Shown in pieces: positions 32,160-38,383 of a stretch of 64,000 bases of DNA. The first letter of the stretch is position 1; every line of letters begins with the position of its first letter. The position numbers and the translations under genes are program-made. Under the pieces are notes generated by a model, which worked only from the letters and a program-made list of their open reading frames with translations, was not told the DNA's origin and ran no database searches. Source of the stretch: Leptopterna dolabrata (lineage: Eukaryota > Arthropoda > Insecta > Hemiptera > Miridae); NCBI GenBank assembly GCA_954871275.1, contig OX940990.1, forward strand, positions 11,292,834 through 11,356,833. Reading direction: 5' to 3'.

Positions 32160-33221
32160 CTGGTTTTTCAGCATCGAACTAATAAATTTCTGTTTCTACT
32201 CAGATCGGCGGTATGAAGGAGGGGGATTTCATCGTCGCCATCGACGACGTCGACGTCAAGTGGTCATCGCACGACCAGGTCGTCAACCTCATCAAGGCCG
32301 CCAAATCCCAGCTGACGCTTAAAATCGTCACGCCGACTCAGAAGAACAAGTCCAAATCCAAGGTGAAATGAAACGCAGTTCGTTAGTTAATTTTGCCTTG
32401 AATATCTGATTATAGTGTAAATTCATTCTCTGTCCCTCGACGTGAAGTTGTGCTCAATTTGAGTGTGGTTTTTGATTTGAACATGAGCAATTTGCTTTGG
32501 TTGTGACGGAATGGGGTTACCCAGTAACAGTAACAAGTCTGTTATTCCTTACCTAGCTAGTTAGTTCCCTGTTCAAGGTGTTCCTAAATGTGACTGAGTA
32601 CCTGACACTTTTAGATTGTCGCATTAAAAGAACCATTAACCTCACGCTTAAATGTTAATTACATTCTTTTACTGACTTCTGTGGACACAATAATCGTACA
32701 GGCGGATTTCAGACAACAAAAATATATATTTATATATTTTAAAATATACGTTGGAACGCCAGCCCGAAACCGGGCCGGGCCCAATGAAATGGCTCCTGTC
32801 GCAGTGGGATCACCTCCAGTAGTTGTGACGGTGTGGCTGTTCTCTTGTTGAAATGAAAACACATTGATTTGGAAAACCTCGAATTTGAAATGGAAAACCT
32901 TGAATCTGTTCTGGTAAACCTTGAATTTCTTTCGGAAAACCTTGAATTTGATTCGGAAATGCTATAATTATTGCATAGTAAACTAACTGAATTTTTGAGT
33001 TGTTACCTTTCAGTACAGGCCTTCTCTGACATTTACTGTTCTTCTCGTTTGTTCAGGAGACCAAACTCCCGCCTTCGTCCTCCGTTCAGCAGCAGAAGTC
33101 GACGCCGTCCAAACCCCAACAGAAAACCCCCAGCCCCTCGTCGGGCGAGAAGAAGCTGTGGAATCCCTTCAAGAAGCCCCAACTCGAGAAGACCCCAAGT
33201 CTCAACGTCATATTACGATGA
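8023..33221 (+). CDS. Rhp: Rhophilin (BRO1 + PDZ Rho-effector scaffold), 12 exons, 5' incomplete
   Basis: Joining exons 8023-8098, 8192-8277, 9593-9709, 14019-14146, 15979-16109, 16435-16533, 16734-16971, 20933-21130, 25075-25183, 30591-30711, 32204-32362 and 33057-33221 gives one open frame of 541 codons plus TGA. Every intron is GT-AG and all phases agree. Residues 7-20 are the rhophilin signature MIPLGLKETKEIDF. Residues about 5-393 form the BRO1 domain, ending LGPLAVFSAKNR. Residues about 399-480 form a PDZ domain with the carboxylate-binding loop GYGFSI. The tail is basic and Ser/Pro-rich, with LWNPFKK. Rhophilins bind GTP-Rho through an N-terminal HR1 domain and scaffold cytoskeletal or endosomal partners through BRO1 and PDZ. 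The HR1 exons were not found and presumably lie left of the window. Introns range from 93 bp to 5.4 kb, the long ones filled with transposons. The frame shows no break, so the gene is probably functional. Confidence 0.95.
8192..8277 (+). CDS. Rhp: Rhophilin exon b (BRO1)
   Basis: Acceptor TTTCAG, donor GTGAGA. It encodes DFILEHYSEEGNKHSKAI and ends MELRQAM plus two bases of an Arg codon. The preceding intron is only 93 bp. Confidence 0.93.
8440..8650 (-). repeat. Family B fragment in intron 2
   Basis: Strings such as CAAAATCAACTTCATATTTGG and the GCACCCCTGGGTG block match the inverted form of family B seen at 18720-18860 and 29870-30010. It abuts the hAT-like element to its right. Confidence 0.6.
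8651..9290. mobile_element. hAT-like MITE rich in ATCGATATATCG
   Basis: The ends TAGGGATGGCAAA and TTTGTTGTCATCCCTA form a 12-bp terminal inverted repeat with one mismatch. The interior is full of ATCGATATATCGG-type palindromes. No 8-bp target duplication is visible, so the hAT assignment rests on TIR style alone. No coding capacity. Confidence 0.5.
9593..9709 (+). CDS. Rhp: Rhophilin exon c (BRO1)
   Basis: Acceptor TTCCAG, donor GTAACA. It completes the split Arg codon and encodes CPHRDSTGLSLLFQYYNQLY, ending with IYFE and two bases of Trp. The Harbinger-like element begins only 13 nt after the exon end. Confidence 0.93.
10288..10301 (+). repeat. Left arm of 14-bp inverted repeat bounding the 102-bp satellite
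   Basis: CATGTATCATGTTT here is the exact reverse complement of AAACATGATACATG at 13114-13127, immediately beyond the last satellite unit. Confidence 0.85.
10302..13113. repeat. 102-bp tandem satellite, about 28 copies
   Basis: CCACGCGACTCTCCACTATG recurs with a 102-bp period, with occasional shortened units (near 11460 and 11600-11690). Copies are nearly identical. Because 102 is divisible by 3, both strands show long artefactual open frames (for example minus 11594-13090) with a 34-residue period. Variants alternate GACTCGC/GACTAGC and CAACCCGC/CGACGCGC. There is no promoter or start context suggesting translation. Confidence 0.97.
13114..13127 (-). repeat. Right arm of 14-bp inverted repeat bounding the 102-bp satellite
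   Basis: AAACATGATACATG mirrors the left arm with no mismatch, so the array has element-like boundaries. Confidence 0.85.
13354..13584 (+). pseudogene. MADF-domain fragment of the Harbinger-like element
   Basis: The frame encodes FLLSLYNYRSFSCLWLVNSK, then AYTELVKKYKEFDP and INSLRTVYKK before a stop. This is the MADF (Adf-1-type DNA-binding) pattern: a conserved leading aromatic/Trp block and a closing INSLR motif. MADF proteins bind DNA, and in Harbinger elements such a protein assists the transposase. Only about 65 residues of the domain are present and no further exon was recognised, so it is probably a relic. Its start is arbitrary, since the homology begins within the frame. Confidence 0.7.
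14019..14146 (+). CDS. Rhp: Rhophilin exon d (BRO1)
   Basis: Acceptor GTCGCAG, donor GTTAAA. It encodes WFDSLTGVPSSQRTVAFEK and then VLFNLAALYTQMGA, the core BRO1 helix hairpin. It ends with one base of a Gly codon. Confidence 0.94.
14479..15127. repeat. Family A foldback element, copy 2
   Basis: An intact 649-bp palindrome whose ends read AAAGGACCCCTCACTTTTTC and the complement ending GGGGTCCTTT. The arms match copy 1 at 1018-2552. The short central loop (CACACGGGGACTTA complement) is in the opposite orientation to that of copy 1. No clear target duplication. Non-coding. Confidence 0.85.
15384..15620 (+). mobile_element. Family G MITE, copy 1 (right end lost)
   Basis: It starts AGCTGGGTTCATATTG after a TAA and shares GGATCTG(T/C)GCGTGGG and AGGC(A/G)GAGGCT strings with the intact copy at 39099-39392. 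The right terminal repeat is not seen before 15650. Confidence 0.65.
15621..15978. other. Intron 4 remainder, unassigned
   Basis: CAGGTCAG/TTCAGGTCTGTC motifs recur loosely, but no gene or known element was recognised. The segment ends in the ATTCCAG acceptor of the next rhophilin exon. Confidence 0.4.
15979..16109 (+). CDS. Rhp: Rhophilin exon e (BRO1)
   Basis: Acceptor CATTCCAG, donor GTAAGC. It encodes GLDQAVDHFLRAAGSLGYLR and ends DMLNMLVHLML in phase 0. Confidence 0.94.
16435..16533 (+). CDS. Rhp: Rhophilin exon f (BRO1)
   Basis: Acceptor TCCGCAG, donor GTATAA. It encodes AQARECLLEKLQLQSQEKRD and ends DLALEAQE in phase 0. Confidence 0.94.
16734..16971 (+). CDS. Rhp: Rhophilin exon g (BRO1)
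   Basis: Acceptor TTCTTCAG, donor GTGAGT. It encodes LSKRYEEVTQLMGPVSDYLP, SWASLCSVKSQHYAALGHAS and the segment ending KQRYPVL. It is the longest exon here and strongly GC-rich against AT-rich introns. Confidence 0.94.
16972..17443. other. Intron 7, left part, with family I fragment
   Basis: The right part (GAGCTTGTTCAGAGCAACCC near 17411) matches family I sequences at 18205-18500 and 31100-31430. The rest is unassigned. Confidence 0.4.
17447..18201. mobile_element. Family H MITE (Harbinger-like), GGGCGCC ends
   Basis: Ends GGGCGCCTTCACGCGGAGGA and the inverted TCCTCCGTGTGAAGGCGCCC are flanked by a TAA target duplication (17444-17446 and 18202-18204). A second GGGCGCCTTCACACGGAGGA at about 17643 suggests a related element or an internal duplication. 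Near 18113-18178 there is a local CTGATCGATCTGTC repeat. No transposase. Confidence 0.75.
18205..18597. repeat. Family I repeat, copy 1
   Basis: GCCCGTGCTCCGAACAAGCT and GAGCGAGCGTGTTGAGAGCT are inverted relatives of sequence at 31100-31200. Family H appears to be inserted in this repeat, since related CAGAGCAACC sequence lies left of it near 17425. Confidence 0.55.
18598..19740 (+). repeat. Family B, copy 2 (left part), internally inverted
   Basis: 18598-18870 is the inverted form of about 19420-19690, giving a foldback structure. The right part matches the window start. It is interrupted at 19741 by a retrotransposon insertion and resumes at 20601. Confidence 0.75.
19741..20500 (+). pseudogene. 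C-terminal fragment of RT/endonuclease polyprotein
   Basis: It begins ASQWLTVLPKSADGFDLSP, then has the CDGC...H...C zinc-finger-like motif, GHDYVRDEC and VADIKIQGVW...LFDNRIVN. This is collinear with the first copy, in which the matching strings are GHDHIRDDC and FFDTRVVN. Near 20225 the frame shifts, and the conserved tail (LGWVRVRTQFSLIRVVSLRL) continues in another frame to about 20483. The RT domain is absent. Confidence 0.85.
19741..20588 (+). mobile_element. Second RLE-type non-LTR copy, heavily 5'-truncated
   Basis: It sits between direct copies of AAAGTTGGTGGA (19729-19740 and about 20589-20600) and ends in an A-rich tail after AATAAAACTT. The flanks rejoin as family B sequence found intact at 110-125, so this is a clean insertion. 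It is the same family as 4931-7345. Confidence 0.9.
20601..20800 (+). repeat. Family B, copy 2 (right part)
   Basis: It continues the family B sequence broken by the retrotransposon: AACCATCAATAATAGC, CATGTGACAAGG and GCGTTTTTGGAATCT all match the window start. Confidence 0.75.
20933..21130 (+). CDS. Rhp: Rhophilin exon h (BRO1)
   Basis: Acceptor TTCTGCAG, donor GTATGT. It encodes AAYLNKASACQEEAARLHRM and then SSLTRVLQAVS up to LAELVEPAKIP. It ends with one base of a Gly codon. Confidence 0.94.
21180..21868 (+). repeat. Family D repeat, copy 2
   Basis: The head CAGTCAGGCCGCTTGGCTAT is followed by AGCGAATTTTCAAAGAAAT, and the tail is CCTTTGAAAATTAGCTAA. The ends are therefore inverted copies, as in family C. 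The interior matches the minus strand of 3100-3735. Confidence 0.7.
21869..22465. other. Unassigned intron 8 segment with CCCGGG palindromes
   Basis: Repeated TCTCCCGGG and AGATGTCTC motifs (near 21885-21960 and 22198) and an AAAGATAT/ATATCTTTT pair near 22250-22310 suggest a degraded foldback element. No coding signal. Confidence 0.4.
22466..23245. repeat. Imperfect foldback with CCAGTTCCGCGC repeats
   Basis: CCAGTTCCGC occurs about four times in 22524-22620, and its complement (GCGGAACT, CACGGAACTGG) recurs at 23150-23215, so the ends face each other. The interior is AT-rich and non-coding. Ends and target duplication were not resolved. Confidence 0.5.
23538..24910. mobile_element. pogo/Tigger-like element with nested MITE
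   Basis: Inverted ends CAGTACTCCCTCTGTAATCC and GGATTACAGAGGGAGTACT share 22 bases, through GGCA, with TA on each side (23536-23537 and 24911-24912). The CAGTACTCCCTC start and TA target fit the pogo branch of Tc1/mariner. About 930 bp of the interior is another element, leaving roughly 440 bp of this one and no transposase. Confidence 0.7.
23868..24800. mobile_element. GC-rich MITE with 46-bp perfect inverted ends
   Basis: The first 46 bases (starting AAGCCGGGAATACACTTGCG) are the exact reverse complement of the last 46. Diverged subterminal copies of GCACCG(C/T)A(C/T)GAGGCAG occur near 24605 and 24670. The centre is AT-rich. The open frames at 24541-24924 are translations of these GC-rich repeats. 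Confidence 0.8.
25075..25183 (+). CDS. Rhp: Rhophilin exon i (end of BRO1)
   Basis: Acceptor TTCCCACAG, donor GTATGG. It encodes GKSKFCLRPTQPDFGQVP and the family hallmark LGPLAVFSAKN, ending in two bases of an Arg codon that the next exon completes. Confidence 0.93.
25184..25813. other. Intron 9, left part, unassigned
   Basis: No gene or repeat was recognised. A GGGGC...GCCCC pair near 25525-25561 could form a small stem. Confidence 0.4.
25814..27005. mobile_element. TIR element with internal 195-bp tandem repeats
   Basis: The left end GGTTCGTTCCAGCCGTGCCG and the right end (complement GGTTCGTTCCAGCCGCGCCG) form an inverted repeat of about 30 bp. GAGTTCATGAA motifs recur throughout. No clear target duplication was seen and no transposase is encoded. 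Confidence 0.7.
25897..26900 (+). repeat. 183-195-bp tandem repeat, about 5 copies
   Basis: GAGTT(C/T)(A/G)TGAAAC starts recur at 25897, 26091, 26286, 26481, 26664 and 26847, giving periods of 194, 195, 195, 183 and 183. Each unit yields a short frame reading EFMKPTAG...RRENRQ, but each is closed by its own stop, so these are not genes. Confidence 0.93.
27266..28720. repeat. Mixed 48/70-bp satellite in intron 9
   Basis: Each unit ends ACCATGCATCCATCCTGAG. Short units (48 bp) carry GTATACAAAGTC. Long units (70 bp) add ACTTGGAGA(A/C)TTTTGGA. The unit starts give the series 66, 70, 70, 48, 48, 48, 70, 48, 48, 48, 48, 70, 70, 48, 70, 48, 48, 70, 48, 48, 48, 70, 70, 48, then a last long unit. All three minus-strand frames stay open for about 1.45 kb, which is a consequence of the repeat and not coding evidence. 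Confidence 0.97.
28768..28936 (+). repeat. 56/57-bp tandem repeat, 3 copies
   Basis: GGCGGTTATG(A/G)GC(G/T)GA starts follow GCC(C/T) at 28768, 28825 and 28881. Units share CACCACCG and ATCTTTT(T/G)GG strings. Confidence 0.85.
29208..29306 (+). repeat. Detached units of the 48/70-bp satellite
   Basis: One long unit plus flanking half-units, identical in sequence to the main array, lie about 490 bp beyond it in unrelated sequence. Confidence 0.9.
29505..30540 (-). repeat. Family B, copy 3 (inverted)
   Basis: It matches the complement of 19190-19740 and 20600-20790, with the ends GCAAAGTCCTTGTCAC and TTTTGTGACCCGTGC facing each other. Internal AAAATCGACTTCATATTCGG and CACCCCTGGGT strings occur twice, showing internal duplication. 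Confidence 0.75.
30591..30711 (+). CDS. Rhp: Rhophilin exon j (first half of PDZ)
   Basis: Acceptor TTCAACAG, donor GTGAGT. It encodes WSPPRTIQLHQRQGASGYGF, with the PDZ carboxylate-binding loop GYGFSI, and ends VQPNSLAQ in phase 0. Confidence 0.93.
30960..31870. repeat. Family I repeat, copy 2, with a nested GC-rich insert
   Basis: GAGCTTGTTCAGAGCACGGG and GCTCTGAACAAGCT strings recur near 31150, 31370 and 31815, inverted relative to 18205-18500. Between about 31420 and 31805 lies GC-rich sequence (GGGGACACACATCGCG, GACGCGGGCGTCC) that splits two family I ends, so it is probably an inserted element. The open frames are repeat translations. Confidence 0.5.
31871..32203. other. Intron 10, right part
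   Basis: AT-rich, with a (TTA)n microsatellite near 32128-32155, and ending in the TCTACTCAG acceptor. Otherwise unassigned. Confidence 0.5.
32204..32362 (+). CDS. Rhp: Rhophilin exon k (second half of PDZ)
   Basis: Acceptor CTACTCAG, donor GTGAAA. It encodes IGGMKEGDFIVAIDDVDVKW, the PDZ helix region DQVVNLIKAAKSQ and the last strand LTLKIVTPTQ. Reading into the intron adds only Val-Lys before TGA, so intron retention would give a short alternative C-terminus. Confidence 0.93.
32363..33056. other. Intron 11
   Basis: No gene recognised. It contains an ATATATATTTATATATTTTAAAATATA tract near 32727-32750 and a short repeated GGAAAACCTTGAAT string near 32870-32960. Confidence 0.5.
33057..33221 (+). 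CDS. Rhp: Rhophilin last exon (basic tail and stop)
   Basis: Acceptor TTGTTCAG. It encodes ETKLPPSSSVQQQKSTPSKP, a Gln/Ser/Pro/Lys linker, then GEKKLWNPFKKPQLEK and ends SLNVILR-stop (TGA 33219-33221). The WNPF segment is like that of insect rhophilin tails as I recall them. The alternative frame running to 33568 lacks family support. Confidence 0.9.
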   Translation, partial: ETKLPPSSSVQQQKSTPSKPQQKTPSPSSGEKKLWNPFKKPQLEKTPSLNVILR

Positions 33222-33454
33222 AGTTCGTCTTAATCAGATCCCGCGTTACGAAGGCCCAAAGCTGCGTCCGCACGTTCCGAACCGAACCGTTCCTCGTGAT
33301 TACTTGTTTCGGCGAACGGTTTGCGAATATCCGTGATAACAGAAATTCTGGCGAACCGGTCTTTTCAATTCGGTTCGGTCCTCCGGGTTGTTCGAGGGGA
33401 CCGTTAGAGCCGATGTCGGACGGCAACTACCTGTTCACACGTGCAAACCTAACC

Positions 33455-34150
33455 CCGTTGTGTCCATGTGAAAAAACGCTGCAAAATCCTTGTCACACGG
33501 GTATATTATTCTACTGGACATACGTACAGAAATACTGGCTGTTCATTTATTGTTCCTTTCATGTGTAATAATTGAAATAGCTACTTTTGATGGTTTCCAC
33601 ACATTTTGGTCCCCAAAAACACGAATTAGGCTCGGCTTTTCCTTTCAACAGATTATTTCTGATCGTTGATAGTACCATTTAATTGTCCTGATTCACCTGT
33701 TGAAACTACTTCTAGTGTTATTATACAAGTTATGGTTATTTAAGACAATTTCCCAGGTTTTTGACTCGTGATAAATGAATTTTGGGAGCTGAACCTTCGT
33801 TACAACCACAATTTTTCACTGTTTTGTCAAAATAAACATCATATTTGGTCTTATCGCCTTGAAAAACATGGGAAATGATACCTAACGCACAAGCTCATGT
33901 TCAATAAAATCTCGAAAAACTCTATTTTTACACCCATTTTTCACCCGTAACACCCCTGGGTGTATTCCGATCGGGCTGCCGAGCTTCGGAGCACAACTAG
34001 AACAAAACGGGGACCAAAACTGTGTGCGGAACAACGACGATTTCAGACCAAATTTTAACATAAATTTAAGGCTGAATCTTCGTTAGAACCTCCATTTTTC
34101 ACTTTGGTCAAAATCGACTTCATATTCGGTCTTCTAGCCCTAAAAAACAT
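33455..34150 (-). repeat. Family B, copy 4 (inverted)
   Basis: AACGCTGCAAAATCCTTGTC, CCAATTTAATTGT-type and CACCCCTGGGTGTATTCCGA strings match copy 3. It is cut at about 34150, where a GC-rich segment begins. Confidence 0.75.
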
Positions 34151-34640
34151 GGAAAACGTGGAGCCTTGTGGACAGCGCAGCGAACGGTTCGCATACCGCC
34201 CTTTCTTGGCTCTACGGCCCTGGGCGGCCCCTTCGCCTCCTTCACGATGGCCCTCCAATTCAGCTCTGTCCCGCGCAACAGACTTCCTATCCCGGCAGCC
34301 GGCCCAGGGCTGAATCCCTCCACCGCACGATCGACCCGCAGCCTGGTAGTGGTGGGTAACGGTAAAGCGCACACTAGTCCCGGTGCGGGACGAGTCGCAC
34401 CGTGGCGGGAAAACGCACCCGGTTCGGTTCAGTGTTTTGGTTTATTATTTTCAATAATGAACGATAATTAATCATTCAATAATGAATGATTTGGAATCGA
34501 GCATGAAAAAAAAAATTATTAACCCCCTCAAAATTTGATAGTTTCCGTTCCAAGTATGTCCCTTGCCGCAAATCAGACGTTGAATTTTTGTCTGTCCGCC
34601 ATACTGAGCACTTTTCTTAGTTACCATGAACCAAAATTGA
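34151..34640 (+). repeat. GC-rich insert and family F end
   Basis: 34158-34356 is GC-rich, unlike its surroundings, and matches no known RNA or protein I recognise. From 34357, GGTAAAGCGCACACTAGT resembles the left end of the element at 37549. The following GAATCGAGCATGAAAAAA and CTCAAAATTTGATRGTTT strings recur at 37755-37815 and 62425-62475. Confidence 0.5.
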
Positions 34641-35960
34641 TGAAATTCGGTTTATAGGTCCCATTTGGGGTCCAGTTGGTCCTCGAAGCTCGACGTTCAT
34701 GTCTGTCATCCCTAAGGCGTGAAAAATAGGGGTTGAAGTCTCCAGGACGCCGTTTTCTTAATTTTTTTGAACGGTTTTAAATAGTTCTCGAACTTGGGAG
34801 TTTTTTAGGACGACCCGGAGCACCACCGTACGTCCAGCCGTTCGTTCACAGTAATGCACAGAAGTTTGCACCGACAGGCATTTTTGACAGCAGGGTGAAT
34901 GAAATTGTATACATTTAGCCCGAATCTCGTCACCAGGGACGCGCTAACAATCGGGAATTGGCCCAAGATAAAATCATTGCTAGGGACCACCTGATTATAA
35001 TCACGGAGTATGAAGTCGAGTTGGTTGTTCAGTGATATTATTTAATTTGAAAAATGATGATGATCTCTTTTGGAGTTTGTTGATACGCAGTGAAACTTGA
35101 ACAAAAGTTGAAGTATTATTGATGGGTAAATTATTACACAACGGTAAATTATTACACAGCGGTAAATTATTACACAACGGTTCATTATACCATCTACGTA
35201 GAAGGGGCCGGAGTTTGTTGGTAGGTACTTTTGCAACATTTTTCACTCCACATCAACAATTTCTCTTCAGAACTTCATTATTTGCGTTACTTTTTGCCAC
35301 TGGAGGTACTTTTTGTCATCGGCAGAATTATTTTAGCAACATTTAACTCGTGATTTAGATAGGTACTTAGTAACGAGTACGGGGTTAGGTACTAACCTAC
35401 GGAGGGTCTACGATCCACATAATATTTATAGAATAGTACATATTATATTATATAGACGGGTTATCTATACAGAGAGCTGTGATCTGTAACAGAAGGGTGT
35501 TCTGTACAAAATAATAAACCGTTGCGCTGGGATTTGTGGCGTTTTTCTTACGGAATTTAGTGTTCGCGAACGGTCAGGTTCGAACGTGTGAACGGGGCTT
35601 AAACTGTCTTCTGCCTCTGATCGGACGCACCGAGTAAAATGCGGGTTTACGGCAGGAGAGGGGATGCCGCCCAGTGTTGCGCCCACTAAACCCCTTCGAC
35701 CTGTTCCCGCCTGTTTCTTCCCCTGCAAATGGCGAATCCACGATTTCTCTAATGTTTGTACCGCGTATTTTATAATTCTGATAAAATTTATTTTGTATTA
35801 GAAACATAACAGTAAAAATCACTACTTCCGATTTATTCAGAAACGTTTTCAGAATCATAAAACAGGTAGGTGAATGACGGTGTATCAGAAAATAGTTATT
35901 AATATTGTACAAAAGCCACTGCTAAGCCTACTACAAAGCCAAAAACTACTTCCAGACATT
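34641..35960. other. Unassigned with small repeats
   Basis: It contains an 18-bp repeat (GGTAAATTATTACACAAC) in about three copies at 35125-35180. It also holds a family F-type fragment at about 35460-35560, which is the inverted form of 62505-62605 (GATCTGTAACAG and CAACGGTTTATT complement). No gene was recognised. Confidence 0.5.
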
Positions 35961-36194
35961 CGGTACGCTTGTATAAAATTACAGTATTAATCTCAATTAT
36001 ATTGGTAGAATACGGACTAACTCCTGGGTCCTGATTTATAATGTACATATTATACTGGGCGACCAAAATTTAAGGCCCACCACCGTAATACCTCTCTCAA
36101 GGAGGAGGTTTTGAAAAATGTTTTGAGTGGTTAACCACTCATTAATTTACAGGATAAAAATATAAATGGTCTATTTCCACGTAAACTAACAAAC

Positions 36195-36232
36195 TGTAGA
36201 CCGGTTTCGGTTGTTACACCATCATCAGTACA
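36195..36232 (-). ncRNA. Hammerhead-like motif, left arm, copy 2
   Basis: On the minus strand: TGTA, CTGATGA, helix II region, GAAA, CCGGTC, TACA. Position 7 of the core is T here and C in copy 1, a position that is free in the consensus. It has the same extra U before helix II. Confidence 0.5.
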
Positions 36233-36272
36233 CGATAGAATCTATTCGTGTACACGATACTGTACTAGATCG

Positions 36273-36310
36273 TGTACTGATGATGGTGTAACAACCGAAA
36301 CCGGTCTACA
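36273..36310 (+). ncRNA. Hammerhead-like motif, right arm, copy 2
   Basis: TGTA (36273-36276), CTGATGA (36277-36283), helix II region, GAAA (36297-36300), CCGGTC (36301-36306), TACA. It is identical in plan to the opposite arm. Confidence 0.5.
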
Positions 36311-37280
36311 GTTTGTTGGTTTACTTGGAAATAGACCATTTCTATTTTTATACTGTAGTTTTTTGCTATGGATTTCCACTACTCCGCCGCAAGTGATTCA
36401 AGTTTTACTCATTAATTTATTACGCAGAAGCTGAATATGATTTTTTGCGCACTTGCTCATGCGCAGAACGTGCGCAATGCGCACTTTGTTTTTTAAATGA
36501 GAATTTTCATCGTAGATTCTCACATTATACGTGAAATTTCAAGAAAAACGTGACTCCCCACTCGAATTTATAAGTGCGCAAATTCGCTCGTAATGTGCGT
36601 GAAACAGAAAAAAAGTTGTTGGTTTAATAAAATACGAAGTGTGGTACATGGTTTTTTATGTGTTTTCCAACGCTGAAAAACTTGATGTTCATTTTTCGAT
36701 TTGAGCACTTTTTGTGCGCATTAGCTCTCACAAAGCGTATTTTAGCGCTATCAAACGCAAATCGAAAAATGAACATGACCACGTTATTCGGCGAGACAAA
36801 ATATCTTAAAATCGTGTATCAAACTTCGTAGTTTACTACACCCACAAAACTCGTTTTCCGGCATTTAAAGCACATTTTGTGCACCTGTGCTCTCATTCTT
36901 GCGAATTCAAAAATTCGAGTGATGGATCATTTTTTCGTGAAATTTCACGTAGAATAGGAATCTGCAATAAAAATTGGGGGGTTCTCATTTGGAAAAAAAA
37001 TGAAAAAAATTAGTGTGCATTGCGCATGAGCCAGTGCGCAAGGATGTCATTCAGATTCTATGCAAAAAATAAATGGGGGGCCTTTTTTGGTCGCCCGGTA
37101 TAATGTGCATATTATGAAGCAGGACCCAGGAGTTAGTCGGTATCCTACCTATCGAACTGAGATTAATGTTGCAATTTTCTACAAGTGTACCGTTGATAAC
37201 CCAAGCAGGTACTTGCACGAGTGCCAGGAGGTACGTAAGACACGTAACTGTTTATATGTAATTCTTACGATATTGTCGAC

Positions 37281-37548
37281 TTACACAAGCTTTACACAAG
37301 CTCTCTACCCTTACTTATTCCGTAGAAGCAGTGTTGCCAGGCTCCCCCGAGACGGAGCTGTCGTACCGGACTCAGAATTGTCGTGTTTCTGGTAAAGTTA
37401 TTGTACGATACACACTCAAGCGTGGATATTATAAACCATTTAATGTGTCCACGCATCAAATATTTTGCGGGCTGCCCCCATTTTTTGAATGGAAAATTGG
37501 AATCCTACTTCCGTGGTACTTGTAGACCTCTTACTAGTTCCATGTTAA
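37281..37548 (+). repeat. 268-bp direct repeat, left copy
   Basis: It starts TTACACAAGCTTTACACAAG and ends TAGTTCCATGTTAA. The right copy at 38384-38650 is roughly 90% alike by eye. It directly abuts the TIR element to its right. Confidence 0.9.
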
Positions 37549-38383
37549 GGTAAGCGCACACTAGTGCCGCAGCGGGGCGGGTCGCATCGCAGAGGATAAA
37601 TGTCGCTAAGCACATTAGGCGGCGGGCCGGACCGCAGCTCATCGGAAAAAGCGGACATTTGGTTGTTTCATTGTTCGTTGTTTCGATCGTCATGGATTCT
37701 TTTCACGAAGATGTTTTATTTTTGGTTCACTATTTCCACAAAAAAAAACCTTTGAAATCGTGCATGAAAAGAAAACAAATTTAACCTCCTCTCAAAATTT
37801 GATGATTTCCATTTTAAGGTACCTTACCGCGTTGAATCCGAAATAATGGAATTAAAAAACGTTATGACCGTCTGCCGTTTTTTTCTTAGTTACCCTGAAC
37901 CGTGAACCAAAATGAATGAAATCTGGTGTGCAAGTAACAGCTCGTTATAATCACGTGAAATAGTGTTGGTTGTACCGTGATATTATTTAATTTTATGAAG
38001 AAGATTGTTAGTCTGGATTTTGATGAGGGGCAGTTATACTTTTGTAACTTGAACAAAATAACATTCATGCATAACAACAAATAATAATAATAATAATAAT
38101 AGGTAGACTTCTTGATTTATGAATCTATGAAATTGCCTGGCCGGCTCCAGTACTTATGTACTTGATTGGTGTAATAATTCGCAGCGTTTTGACCGATAAA
38201 AACACTAGAGAGAAAAATAAGTTTGCTCATGAACAATCCGCGGCGGGCTGACGGAAAAATCCACCTAGCGCACCGCCCCGGCTGTGGTGTGCGCGTCTCC
38301 ATAAGAAAAACACTAAACCGAACCAGGCGCATTTTTCCGCCGCGGCGCGACCCGTCCCGCCCCGTCACTAGTGTGCGCTTACC
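37549..38383. mobile_element. 835-bp TIR element between long direct repeats
   Basis: The ends GGTAAGCGCACACTAGTG and CACTAGTGTGCGCTTACC are perfect 18-bp inverted repeats, followed inward by GC-rich imperfect repeats (GCGGGGCGGG and CCCGTCCCGCCCCG). The interior is AT-rich and includes family F strings and an (ATA)n run near 38080-38100. No transposase. Confidence 0.75.

Larger units (their letters stand above)
36150..36406. mobile_element. Palindromic hammerhead-bearing element, copy 2
   Basis: It is flanked by a perfect 13-bp target duplication, ACTCATTAATTTA (36137-36149 and 36407-36419). It has the same arm sequence and the same CTACTCCGCCGC(A/G)AGTGATT tail as copy 1, with a different loop. 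Target sequences differ between the copies, so they are independent insertions. Confidence 0.75.
35961..37192. repeat. 1.2-kb palindromic element hosting the second hammerhead element
   Basis: Arms of about 105-115 bp at the two ends (CGGTACGCTTGTATAAAATT and, inverted, AAAATTTTCTACAAGTGTACCG-type sequence) mirror each other, including GACTAACTCCTGGGTCCTG. Inner arms around TGCGCACTTGCTCATGCGCA and its inverse near 37015-37045 also pair. The hammerhead-bearing element at 36150-36406 is inserted inside. Confidence 0.75.

Noticed and set aside
33158..33568. 136-residue plus-strand frame overlapping the last rhophilin exon
   Set aside because: It is an out-of-frame shadow of the exon that continues into a family B repeat.
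34158..34356. Possible tRNA, rRNA or SINE in the GC-rich stretch
   Set aside because: No A/B box pair, cloverleaf or recognisable rRNA core was found by eye. It is left as unassigned.
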